Assembly (NCBI GenBank): GCA_031555935.1
Contig: JAVBTX010000006.1
Span: 310,001-374,000 of the forward strand
Length of the DNA stretch: 64,000 nt
Reading direction: 5' to 3'
From: Roseburia_C sp031555935
GTDB lineage: Bacteria; Bacillota; Clostridia; Lachnospirales; Lachnospiraceae
Numbering within the stretch: position 1 is the stretch's first letter; the number at the start of each line of letters is the position of its first letter. The position numbers and the translations under genes were made by a program. Shown here in pieces: positions 7,861 to 16,304 of this stretch. The notes beneath the pieces are model-generated. The model did not search any database. It had not been told where the DNA came from and was given only the letters and a program-made list of their open reading frames with translations.

Positions 7861-10743
7861 TTAATCATTAAATCTATTGCTGAACTGGCCAACTTCTTCT
7901 GCTTGTCCATCAATCAATGTACTTTCATCTTCTAATTCAAAAATATATTTTAACACATTTGCGGACAAAAGCGTAGCATTTGCTGAATCATAACCATATG
8001 CAATTCGGGTTGCAATTGATATCGTTGGATTATCATACGGTGCATAGCCGACAAATAAAGCGTGGTTAGGTCTCGTCTTAACCTGCTGAGCAGTACCCGT
8101 TTTACCTGCTACATCAACGGTAAAACCGTTAAACTGGTCATGAGTCTCAACCACCATTCGCATTCCGTAATGAATCGCATTCCAGCTATCACTGCTGACA
8201 TTATCAATCGTATTACGAACGGTTGGGGTATATTGCTCTAAGGTTTTGCCTTCAGTATCCTTCACTTCTTTTAGCAGCGTATAATTATAAACGGTGCCAC
8301 TATTGGCAACAGCCGTGATGTAGCGTGATAACTGAATCGTTGAATAACTATTATCACTTTGTCCCATTGCGGCTGTAATCGGATATTCGGTCGCCATATG
8401 CGGCTCACTCTCTGGAATTTCTACACCAGTCGTTTCATCCAAGCCAAATAAGGAAGCATATTTTTGGATGACGGATATTCCTTGTTCCTCAGAATCACTG
8501 CCAACATTCTTATTCATTCGATAACCAACTTCACAAAAGTAATAGTTACAAGAATCGCGAATTGCCTCTGAAACATTTATTTTACCATGAGTGTTTGGAT
8601 AAATCCAGCACTTTGGTCCATCTGCCACTTCATTAAATTGTCCCAAATCTTCGATTTCCTCGCCAATTGTAATATAGCCATCGGTCAGACCAGCCGCTGC
8701 CGTCAACATTTTAAAGGTCGAACCAGGTGCCGTTTTCTGTTGAGTGGCATAATCATACATCGGCAGCGATAAATCCTCATTTAATAAACGGAAATAATTT
8801 GCATCGACTTTATTTGCCAAACGGTTATTGTCATAACCAGGGTAGCTGACACAGGCAAGGACTTCACCGGTCTTAACATCCGAAATGACACAAGAGCCAG
8901 AACAAGGATCAAGGGCCAGCTGCGCTGGTGTTATTTCGATGTTTTTTATTTTCTGTTTCAAGAAGTCAAACGCACTTTCCACGCCTGAATTTAATGCCTG
9001 AATCGCCTCTGCATCGGCAGCAATTACGCCTTGATCAAACAAAATCAGACATAACTGGGTTCCGCTAATCAAATCATCCTGAATCAGATAGCGATAAATT
9101 TTTTTGGCAAAACCACGGTCTGCTTTTAATTCCTCTTGAATATAGTTTAACAATGCGCTATATATCTCGGTGGAATCAGCATATTTTTCTTCTACCGAAA
9201 ACTGGGTAATATCAATCCAACCTAAGGCAATCGCATGGTTTAAGTACTCGGAAAGACTAATTTTATCGTTTTTCCAATTTAGATACACTTCATCGGAGGT
9301 ATCAATTAAATCTTTTAGCAGAATTTTATTGTCAGTCAACATTGAAACGATATAAGTCATATAGACCTGTTGTTCCTCTGTTAAATTCTCATATGAAACT
9401 GGGTTTGTCATGCTAAGCTGGGTTTGAAGTTCACTTAATACCAGTGATTGTTTACTTTCAAACGCAGACTGCACAACCCGTTCTGTTGCCGAAGCATCTT
9501 CTTCCATAAAATGACTGATATCAATTACATTGTTATTTACTAGTGCATAATATACATCATAAATCGGTATTTTGATATCAGAAGCACTACTTCCGACACC
9601 AGCATTGTACTCTTTGCTATTTTCAATTTTGGAGTAAACAATACCAGCTATTTCCTGTTCCACTAGTTTATAAGTCGCCTTTTGCCAATTCAAATCAAGC
9701 GAAAGATAAATGTCATTACCAGCTGATGGCTCCGTACGCTCTTTGGTTTCCAGAACTTTTCCCAAACTGTCAACATAGACTTTTTCAGAACCCTTTGTTC
9801 CCTTTAAGACAGCATCCATTTCCTGCTCAATACCTGATTTACCAACGACATCATTAAGCGTATAGGCATCATCCACTTCCGATAATTTGTCAAGCTCTGC
9901 CTGCGACGCTTTTCCGGTATAACCGGTAATATGTGAAAAATATTCACTGTCATTGTATTTTCGAATCGTATCCTCAGCAACTGATACGCCCTGCAATTCC
10001 GGCAAATGTTCATTGACATAAGCAACGGTTTCATCACTGACATTCGACGCAATCGTAGTTGCAATATATTTCTGATAGCTGTTTTCTGAAATGGCGTAAC
10101 GAACCACCAGAATGCGATAGATATCTTCTTTTGAATATTCTTCTTCGGTTAGATTATAGCCATATTTTTCATGTGTACACAAATATTCCACAACCATTTC
10201 TGGTGTGGCTTCTGCTTCCACATATCCCAACTTGCTGTTTTCGGTCAGAAATTTTTCATCAGTTATCGTTTGACGGCCATAAACATCAGCAAGAAAACGC
10301 AACAGTGAATTCCCTTCAACCTTAAAGGAATAACTGCCGTTCTCATTCAATGCAATATTAAAATTATTATCAATGGCATCGCCATTTTCATCTAACACAG
10401 CTAGGACCTGGGCAATTTCCGAATTAAGTGCAATGTTTTTATCTTTTAGTCGTTCATAGCTTCCGTTATCTTCAATACAAATGCTATATGCAAGTTCATT
10501 ATAAGCAAGCAGATTTCCATTACGGTCATAGATGTTCCCCCGGGTACTATTCAGGGTACGTGTTTTTTGGATTCTCAAGCTATAATTTTCCTGATACTGG
10601 GCGCCTTTTATGATTTGTAAATAAAAAACCCGCTGGACTAAAACCCCCGATAATAGAATCATAACGAGGCCGAGCACAACTAATCTGGATTTGAATAAAT
10701 TAGCAAAAAATTCTTTCAGTGATTCAAACAAACTTCTTTGCAC
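7861..10743 (-). CDS. mrdA: PBP2-type class B penicillin-binding protein with large insertion
   Basis: This transpeptidase crosslinks peptidoglycan with RodA. It has one N-terminal membrane segment (residues 20-40), a pedestal domain and a transpeptidase domain with STFK (S675-K678), SCN (731-733) and KTG (881-883). At 960 residues it is much longer than typical PBP2. The extra length is mainly a helical insertion between about residues 375 and 605, placed between the pedestal helix KLVEQEIAG and the strand GSCVISDVKTGEVLACVSY. The likely GTG start lies very close to its AAGGAG, so an in-frame TTG at 10731 is an alternative. It overlaps the end of mreD by 20 bp and precedes minC. Confidence 0.92.
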   Translation of the reverse strand: MQRSLFESLKEFFANLFKSRLVVLGLVMILLSGVLVQRVFYLQIIKGAQYQENYSLRIQKTRTLNSTRGNIYDRNGNLLAYNELAYSICIEDNGSYERLKDKNIALNSEIAQVLAVLDENGDAIDNNFNIALNENGSYSFKVEGNSLLRFLADVYGRQTITDEKFLTENSKLGYVEAEATPEMVVEYLCTHEKYGYNLTEEEYSKEDIYRILVVRYAISENSYQKYIATTIASNVSDETVAYVNEHLPELQGVSVAEDTIRKYNDSEYFSHITGYTGKASQAELDKLSEVDDAYTLNDVVGKSGIEQEMDAVLKGTKGSEKVYVDSLGKVLETKERTEPSAGNDIYLSLDLNWQKATYKLVEQEIAGIVYSKIENSKEYNAGVGSSASDIKIPIYDVYYALVNNNVIDISHFMEEDASATERVVQSAFESKQSLVLSELQTQLSMTNPVSYENLTEEQQVYMTYIVSMLTDNKILLKDLIDTSDEVYLNWKNDKISLSEYLNHAIALGWIDITQFSVEEKYADSTEIYSALLNYIQEELKADRGFAKKIYRYLIQDDLISGTQLCLILFDQGVIAADAEAIQALNSGVESAFDFLKQKIKNIEITPAQLALDPCSGSCVISDVKTGEVLACVSYPGYDNNRLANKVDANYFRLLNEDLSLPMYDYATQQKTAPGSTFKMLTAAAGLTDGYITIGEEIEDLGQFNEVADGPKCWIYPNTHGKINVSEAIRDSCNYYFCEVGYRMNKNVGSDSEEQGISVIQKYASLFGLDETTGVEIPESEPHMATEYPITAAMGQSDNSYSTIQLSRYITAVANSGTVYNYTLLKEVKDTEGKTLEQYTPTVRNTIDNVSSDSWNAIHYGMRMVVETHDQFNGFTVDVAGKTGTAQQVKTRPNHALFVGYAPYDNPTISIATRIAYGYDSANATLLSANVLKYIFELEDESTLIDGQAEEVGQFSNRFND

Positions 10744-11242
10744 TCCTTTTTTCTATCAATTCTAATTTTTGATTTATTTTCAAAATAATAAAATATAGCA
10801 TAATGGTAATTAATAAGGTGTATACCAATTCAGGAATTATAATATGAACCATAAAATATCCCAAATGAAAATTCCCTCTAAAGAAGAAGCGCAGCACATA
10901 GACTCCTAAGTTATATACAATATCACTCACACCAATCAATATCAACGGTAACTTGATGTCGTCCGGAAAAAATAACTTCCGGAAAAAGCCATTGAAATAT
11001 CCAATATACATGTATTCTAATGCATAGAAACCTAAGATACTGCCAAAAAACAGGTCCATAAGCAAGCCACTACAAAAACCAATGATCATGCCCTCTTTTT
11101 TCCCTCGCATAAAGCCGAAGGAAGCCGTCACCACAATTAATAAATTGGGTGAAATAGAGGCAAAGGATAAGGCTTTAAATAGTGTACATTGCAAAAGAAA
11201 ACAAACAACAATTATCAGAGTGACACATATCTTTCTTCTCAT
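10724..11242 (-). CDS. mreD: Rod shape-determining membrane protein MreD
   Basis: MreD is the integral membrane member of the elongasome. The 172-residue product is almost wholly hydrophobic with five or six membrane segments, beginning MRRKICVTLIIVVCFLLQC, and has the family pattern SPNLLIVVTASFGFMRGKKEGMIIGF in two halves. The ATG at 11242 has a GGAG site seven bases upstream that overlaps the end of mreC, pointing to coupled translation. Its own end overlaps the PBP2 start. Confidence 0.9.
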   Translation of the reverse strand: MRRKICVTLIIVVCFLLQCTLFKALSFASISPNLLIVVTASFGFMRGKKEGMIIGFCSGLLMDLFFGSILGFYALEYMYIGYFNGFFRKLFFPDDIKLPLILIGVSDIVYNLGVYVLRFFFRGNFHLGYFMVHIIIPELVYTLLITIMLYFIILKINQKLELIEKRSAKKFV

Positions 11243-11246
11243 ATCA

Positions 11247-12140
11247 TCACTCCGTTTCTTCGGTGGAATTTTCCACTTCTGCGGTGACATCTTCTTTTTT
11301 TTCTAAAATGACGAGCACATCCTGAATATGTTCAAAATCAACGACTGGCGTTACGGTTCCAGATTTGGTTAGGTTATTAGCATCTTTTTCTAAGGTGCTG
11401 ATGTACCCAATCAGAATACCTGGCAGGAATTTGCTGCTGACCGGTGACGTTACAAGTGGGTCGCCCACCTGTACTTTATTCTCGCGGTCATTTAAAGATT
11501 TCAGTTCAATCGTCTGACTCTCCGTCATCAACATTAAATCTCCGCTAATTGTACAGTTATCAGAAGTATTTAGAACCATACCGTAAACACTGCTAATATC
11601 ATCAATGATAGCTCGAACCTTGGCATTATGTGGTCCCACTGAGGTTACAATTCCAACTAGACCGCCACCAGCTATGACATTATTATCAACCTCGACACCA
11701 TCCTTGTATCCTTTATCAATCTGAAAAAATGAGAACCAGTTTCCGGCATCTTTACTGACAACATGCGCGGCAACTTTTTCATAATCTGGATATTGCTCAT
11801 CTAATTCCAATAACTCGCGCAGCTCGTCTAACTCATATTGATTTAACTTGATGGTATTTAATTCGCTGGTCAGCTCATCAACCTGTTGTTTGAGTTGCTC
11901 ATTTTCACTCATAACCTCTCTTAGGTTCTTTAAGTTGTCAGCTTTGTCCATAATCCATAGACCAATCTCGTTGATTCCCTTTTGCATTGGTGCAAATACG
12001 GTGGAAGCTACGGTGTTTAGTGGCCCGCCGCTTAAATTCATCGTAAAACTAGCATACATTACAGCGATGCACACAATCGTCAGCACCATTAATATATATT
12101 TGCTTGGAATATTGAATTTGTTTTTCCGTTTTAGTCTCAT
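11247..12140 (-). CDS. mreC: Rod shape-determining protein MreC
   Basis: MreC links cytoplasmic MreB to PBP2 outside the membrane. The 297-residue product has one N-terminal membrane helix (about 13-33), a coiled coil (about 70-110, LKNLREVMSENEQLKQQVDEL) and the double-barrel MreC domain with KVAAHVVSKDAGNWFSFFQI and DNNVIAGGGLVGIVTSVGP. The C-terminal tail is acidic (VTAEVENSTEETE). It follows mreB by 12 bp and its TGA lies just inside the mreD ribosome site. Confidence 0.94.
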   Translation of the reverse strand: MRLKRKNKFNIPSKYILMVLTIVCIAVMYASFTMNLSGGPLNTVASTVFAPMQKGINEIGLWIMDKADNLKNLREVMSENEQLKQQVDELTSELNTIKLNQYELDELRELLELDEQYPDYEKVAAHVVSKDAGNWFSFFQIDKGYKDGVEVDNNVIAGGGLVGIVTSVGPHNAKVRAIIDDISSVYGMVLNTSDNCTISGDLMLMTESQTIELKSLNDRENKVQVGDPLVTSPVSSKFLPGILIGYISTLEKDANNLTKSGTVTPVVDFEHIQDVLVILEKKEDVTAEVENSTEETE

Positions 12141-12152
12141 ACTTTGCCTCTA

Positions 12153-13172
12153 TTATCTATAAGATCTCGATTTTAAGCTAAAACTCAAATGTTTAAACTT
12201 TTCATCTGATACGATTTTTATCAGTCCTCTAACAACACTTTCTTCTGGCGCTTCACATTTGTTTACTTTGATATTCGTAATCTGGGTAAACAAGATGTCT
12301 AAATTGGCAATCATGGATGAACCGCCAGTAATATAGATTCCTGAATGAATAATATCCTTTGCCAATTCTGGCGGCGTTTTTTCCAAAATCATTTTGATTG
12401 AATTGCAGATAGCACCAAGATTATCCTTAATTGCATCATAGACCATCTGAGCGGTGATTTCCATCTCAATTGGTAAGCCGCTGACAACATCACGGCCAAC
12501 GATTACCATTGACTTGTCCATGTTTGTTTCAATCCCACTGCCAAGCTGTTCTTTTAGCGTCTGTGCTGTTTTTTGCCCAATGATCAAATTGTAATTGCGT
12601 TTGATATAGTTAATGATTGATTCATCAAGACGATTTCCACCAAAATGAAGTAAATCGGACAAGACCAATCCGCCTAATGAAATAACCGATATTTCTGTCG
12701 TATCACCACCGATATCAACCACCATTGTTCCGGTTGGTTCATTTACATCAAGACCAAGTCCCACCGCATCCGCGATTGCTTTCTCGCACAGCAGTACCGA
12801 ACGCGGTTTTATCCGGCTCTGTGAAAAAATATCATAAAACGCCTTTTTCTCTACCTGTGTGATGTCGGTTGGCACCGCCACAATAAATTCAGCGCCCCGC
12901 ATCTTGCTCTTGGTATGCTTTTCTAAAAATTCGCAAATCATCGCTTGCATATTAGCAAAATCAGCAATGACACCATTCATAATTGGAAAAGTCACCCGGA
13001 TTGCTTCTGGTGCTTTTTCATACATTGCATACGCAGAATCACCATATGCATATAATTGGTTTTTATTGACAATGGCAATGGTGTTTTTCTCGTTTAATAT
13101 TTTATCGCCCGTTTTGCAATATACTTTTAAATTTGAAGTCCCCAAATCAATTCCATATACGTTGTTAGACAT
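12153..13172 (-). CDS. mreB: MreB/actin-like cell shape protein
   Basis: MreB filaments orient cell-wall synthesis along the cylinder. The 339-residue product has the actin-family phosphate loops YGIDLGTSNLKVY (residues 6-18) and TMVVDIGGDTTEISVISLGG, and an adenosine motif IYITGGSSMIANL. It shows more substitutions than textbook MreB (for example TSNLKVYC in place of TANTLVYV), so it could also be an Mbl/MreBH-type paralogue, but its position before mreC and mreD supports MreB. A GGGAG site precedes the ATG. Confidence 0.92.
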   Translation of the reverse strand: MSNNVYGIDLGTSNLKVYCKTGDKILNEKNTIAIVNKNQLYAYGDSAYAMYEKAPEAIRVTFPIMNGVIADFANMQAMICEFLEKHTKSKMRGAEFIVAVPTDITQVEKKAFYDIFSQSRIKPRSVLLCEKAIADAVGLGLDVNEPTGTMVVDIGGDTTEISVISLGGLVLSDLLHFGGNRLDESIINYIKRNYNLIIGQKTAQTLKEQLGSGIETNMDKSMVIVGRDVVSGLPIEMEITAQMVYDAIKDNLGAICNSIKMILEKTPPELAKDIIHSGIYITGGSSMIANLDILFTQITNIKVNKCEAPEESVVRGLIKIVSDEKFKHLSFSLKSRSYR

Positions 13173-13190
13173 TTTTATCTCCCTTCGGAC

Positions 13191-13874
13191 TCAGATTAGC
13201 CCCTGTTCTTTAAAACTGTAATATTTATTATCCCCGATAATGATATGATCGCTCAAAGTAATTCCTAATAATTCACCGCCTTGTTTGATTTGGCTGGTGA
13301 CACGTTTATCTGACATACTCGGAAATGGCACGCCACTTGGATGATTATGCAGTAAAATAATATGCGCGGCATGATCGTCCAGCGCTCGCAAAAAAATCTC
13401 CCGTGGTGAAACAAGTGACGAATTAATGGTTCCAATTGAGATTGTTTGATCACCAATCAAATGACATTTTGCATCGAACATACAGACAATCAGATGTTCC
13501 TTTTCTTCATGGCGCAACTGCTCCATATAGTAACTTGCCACCGCTTGGGCACTGTCCAAAGATAATCCCGCTTTGCGATTTGTGGCGGCAATACGCTTGG
13601 AAATCTCACCAATGCATTTTAATTGAATCGCCTTAACTTTCCCAATGCCCGGAATCGCCTGCAAATCCCCCATACTAAGCTGGTAAAGATTTAATAGCCC
13701 CAAATCTGAGGTGGTCAAAATCTGCCTTGCTAGTTCTACTGCCGTCTTCCCATTTGTTCCAGTCCGTAAAATCACCGCTAATAATTCCGCATCAGACAAA
13801 AAAGCCGCTCCCTTTTTCAAGCATTTTTCATAAGGCAACTCATTTTTTGGTATTTCATTTGCATTTTTATACAC
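13191..13874 (-). CDS. radC: RadC/UPF0758 family JAB1-type protein
   Basis: The 227-residue protein has an N-terminal helix-hairpin-helix region (IPGIGKVKAIQL, residues 74-85) and a C-terminal JAB/MPN domain with the metal motif HNHPSG (176-181) followed by SMSD about ten residues later. The old name RadC is kept by habit; a direct role in DNA repair has been questioned. The start is GTG with AAAGG upstream. As in many Firmicutes it is the first gene before mreBCD, and a promoter lies upstream. Confidence 0.93.
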   Translation of the reverse strand: MYKNANEIPKNELPYEKCLKKGAAFLSDAELLAVILRTGTNGKTAVELARQILTTSDLGLLNLYQLSMGDLQAIPGIGKVKAIQLKCIGEISKRIAATNRKAGLSLDSAQAVASYYMEQLRHEEKEHLIVCMFDAKCHLIGDQTISIGTINSSLVSPREIFLRALDDHAAHIILLHNHPSGVPFPSMSDKRVTSQIKQGGELLGITLSDHIIIGDNKYYSFKEQGLI

Positions 13875-13946
13875 AATTACAACCTTTCTACTCTCTCACA
13901 CGAATGGCATAATTATGCAGACCTTGGATTTTTTGGTCTATTATTA

Positions 13947-13975
13947 ATAGTAACACATAGTTTCCATCGAAACAA
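13947..13975 (-). promoter_or_regulatory. Sigma-A-type promoter for the radC-mre-min cluster
   Basis: TTGTTT (13975-13970) and TACTAT (13952-13947) are separated by 17 bp on the minus strand, about 75 bp before the radC GTG. All genes from radC to dacA run in the same direction with short gaps or overlaps, so this may be the main promoter for about 10 kb. Internal promoters cannot be excluded. Confidence 0.55.
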
Positions 13976-13982
13976 GTTCCAA

Positions 13983-13999
13983 AAGAAACGAAGTTTCTT
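13983..13999 (-). terminator. Terminator-like hairpin after the PLP enzyme gene
   Basis: AAGAAAC and GTTTCTT pair perfectly around a three-base loop, and the minus strand continues TTGG. It lies 15 bp after the stop of the upstream gene and just before the -35 of the radC promoter. The T-run is short, so termination may be partial. Confidence 0.5.
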
Positions 14000-14014
14000 A
14001 AGAATCGTTCATGT

Positions 14015-15304
14015 CTAAAAAGAAATTTTATTCTTTGCATGAAGTTTTTGCAGTGACATCAGGATGCCAAGCTTCGCATGATACCAGGTCAGACCACCTT
14101 GGAAATACACGGTATATGGTGGTTTGAGTGGGCCGTCGGCACTGAGTTCAATGGATGAACCCTGAACGAATGCTCCTGCCGCCATAATTACATCGCTGTC
14201 ATATCCAGGCATCGCCCACGGTTCTGGGGTTACGTAGCTATCAACTGGTGCCGCCGCTTGAATGCCGCCGCAAAATGCAATTAAAGCCTCTGGTGAATTT
14301 AATGTTACGGCTTGAATAATGTCATGGCGGCTTTCGCTCCCATTTGGAATCACTGCAAAGCCTAGTTTTTCATAGATATTCGCAGCAAATATGGCACCTT
14401 TCAATGCTCCGGCAACAACAACCGGTGCTTGAAATAAGCCTTGGTAAAAGGATTGAATTACATTCAAAGAAGCTCCCACTTCTTTACCCAGCCCTGGTGA
14501 AGTCAGACGATATGCAGCATTTTCCACACATTCTTTTGTTCCAACAATATAGCCGCCAACCGGTGCCAAGCCGCCGCCAGCGTTTTTGATTAAAGAACCG
14601 ACAATCATGTCGGCCCCCACTTCAAGTGGCTCCTGTTCTTCGACAAATTCGCCATAGCAGTTGTCAACCATGCAAATCACATCTGGTTTGATGGCTTTAA
14701 CAAACTGAATCAACTCACCAATCCGGGCAACCGATAGTGATGGTCTGGTCTGATAGCCTTTGGAGCGCTGAATTGTCACTAGCTTGGTTTTTTCATTGAT
14801 CGCTTGACGAATCTGCTCATAATCAAAGCTTCCGTCAGCCAACAAATCCACCTGACGATACGTAATCCCATATTCAGCTAATGAACCTTTTGATGGACGA
14901 ATACCAATCACTTCCTCTAAAGTGTCATATGGCTTACCAACTGGTGAAAGCAATTCATCGCCAGGTCTTAAGTTAGACAGTAATGCCAAGGCCAGCGCAT
15001 GGGTGCCGCAAGTAATCTGCGGACGAACCAGTGCATCTTCACCGTGAAAACATTTTGCATATACTTGTTCTAGGGTGTCTCGGCCTAAATCATTGTAACC
15101 ATAACCATTTGTTGCCGAAAAACATTCGGCACTGACTCGTTTCGATTGCATTGCATGAATCACTTTCATCTGGTTAAACTCAGCAATCTCATCAATTTTT
15201 GCAAAGCGTTCTTTTAAGGATGCTTCTATTTTTATTCCAAACTGATATACTTCTTTGGAAATGCCTAGTGTTTCATATTGTTGTTCAATTGTATATCTAT
15301 CCAT
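14015..15304 (-). CDS. PLP-dependent enzyme of the aluminium-resistance / methionine gamma-lyase-like family
   Basis: This 429-residue protein belongs to the fold-type I PLP family annotated as aluminium resistance protein (YnbB-like), related to cystathionine and methionine gamma-lyases. The PLP lysine is expected at K240 in GSLIKNAGGGLAPVGGY, and the cofactor aspartate at MVDNCYGEFVE. The typical N-terminal activator pattern GYGYNDLGRDTLE and the motif IQRSKGYQTRPSL are present. The true substrate is not known. The ATG at 15304 has GAGGGA at good distance; an ATG two codons earlier is too close to it. The gene lies after miaA, an order shared with Bacillus-type genomes. Confidence 0.88.
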   Translation of the reverse strand: MDRYTIEQQYETLGISKEVYQFGIKIEASLKERFAKIDEIAEFNQMKVIHAMQSKRVSAECFSATNGYGYNDLGRDTLEQVYAKCFHGEDALVRPQITCGTHALALALLSNLRPGDELLSPVGKPYDTLEEVIGIRPSKGSLAEYGITYRQVDLLADGSFDYEQIRQAINEKTKLVTIQRSKGYQTRPSLSVARIGELIQFVKAIKPDVICMVDNCYGEFVEEQEPLEVGADMIVGSLIKNAGGGLAPVGGYIVGTKECVENAAYRLTSPGLGKEVGASLNVIQSFYQGLFQAPVVVAGALKGAIFAANIYEKLGFAVIPNGSESRHDIIQAVTLNSPEALIAFCGGIQAAAPVDSYVTPEPWAMPGYDSDVIMAAGAFVQGSSIELSADGPLKPPYTVYFQGGLTWYHAKLGILMSLQKLHAKNKISF

Positions 15305-15351
15305 TATCATTCCCTCGATTTGTTTCCTTCAAACGTAATGACGGAGACTTT

Positions 15352-16296
15352 CTATATGATTTTCTTGTTTTTTAATGTTTGGAGCATAAATTCTAAGATT
15401 TTATCATCACTCACAAATTCATTTTTATTCAGCCAAACGACATCACGTTCCCGTTTAAACCAAGTGATTTGCCGTTTCGCAAAATGTCTGGTATCCCGTT
15501 TTAAAATCCGAATCGCTTCGTCTAATGAATATTCGCCTGCCAGATAAGACAAAATTTCTTTGTAACCAAGACCTTGCATCGACACCATATCTTTGGTATA
15601 GCCTAGTTCTCGCAAGTGCTCCACCTCAGCCAGCAAACCATGCGCCACCATTTTATCAACCCGTAAATCAATGCGCTCATATACTTTTTCTCGCAAATCA
15701 TTTAAGACAAAATAGGAAAAGTTGTAAGGCGACTCTTTTTCCTGCTCTTTTTCATTATGGGTTGAAATCATTTCTCCGCCAGACTCTTCGTAAAACTCCA
15801 AGGCACGAATGACCCGTTTGACATTGTTCGGATGAATCGCCTGTGCTGCTTTGGGGTCTTTTTCGCTTAACATTTGGTGCAAATATTCGTTCCCCTGCTC
15901 CTTCGCCAGCTGTTCTAAGGTAAGGCGGTAGTCGCTATCACAAGCCTGCTCAGTAAAATCAATATCATATAGCAATGCCTGAATATAAAACCCGGTTCCG
16001 CCAGCAATAATCGGTATCTGTCCATTCGCATAGATTTCATTTAAATATTTTTTGGCATAGGCTTGAAATTTTACAACATGAAATTCTTCCTCTGGTAAAA
16101 ATTCATCAATTAAATAATGCTTGATGCCCTGCATCTCCGCTGGCATTACCTTGGCCGAGCCGATGTCCATATAGCGATAGACCTGCATCGAATCAGCAGA
16201 AATAATGGCGCCATTGATTTTTTTTGCAAGCTGAATGGAAAGGTCCGTTTTCCCCACTGCGGTTGGACCGGTTAATATGACAAGTGGTCGTTTCAT
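15352..16296 (-). CDS. miaA: tRNA dimethylallyltransferase MiaA
   Basis: MiaA transfers a dimethylallyl group to adenosine 37 of tRNAs reading UNN codons. The 314-residue product has the P-loop GPTAVGKT (residues 10-17), AIISADSMQVYRYMDIGSAK, and the catalytic loop pattern GGTGFYIQALLYDID. The tRNA-binding region ends with DTRHFAKRQITWFKRE. It follows mutL by 8 bp, a frequent mutS-mutL-miaA order. Confidence 0.97.
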   Translation of the reverse strand: MKRPLVILTGPTAVGKTDLSIQLAKKINGAIISADSMQVYRYMDIGSAKVMPAEMQGIKHYLIDEFLPEEEFHVVKFQAYAKKYLNEIYANGQIPIIAGGTGFYIQALLYDIDFTEQACDSDYRLTLEQLAKEQGNEYLHQMLSEKDPKAAQAIHPNNVKRVIRALEFYEESGGEMISTHNEKEQEKESPYNFSYFVLNDLREKVYERIDLRVDKMVAHGLLAEVEHLRELGYTKDMVSMQGLGYKEILSYLAGEYSLDEAIRILKRDTRHFAKRQITWFKRERDVVWLNKNEFVSDDKILEFMLQTLKNKKII

Positions 16297-16304
16297 GTGC
16301 TCTC

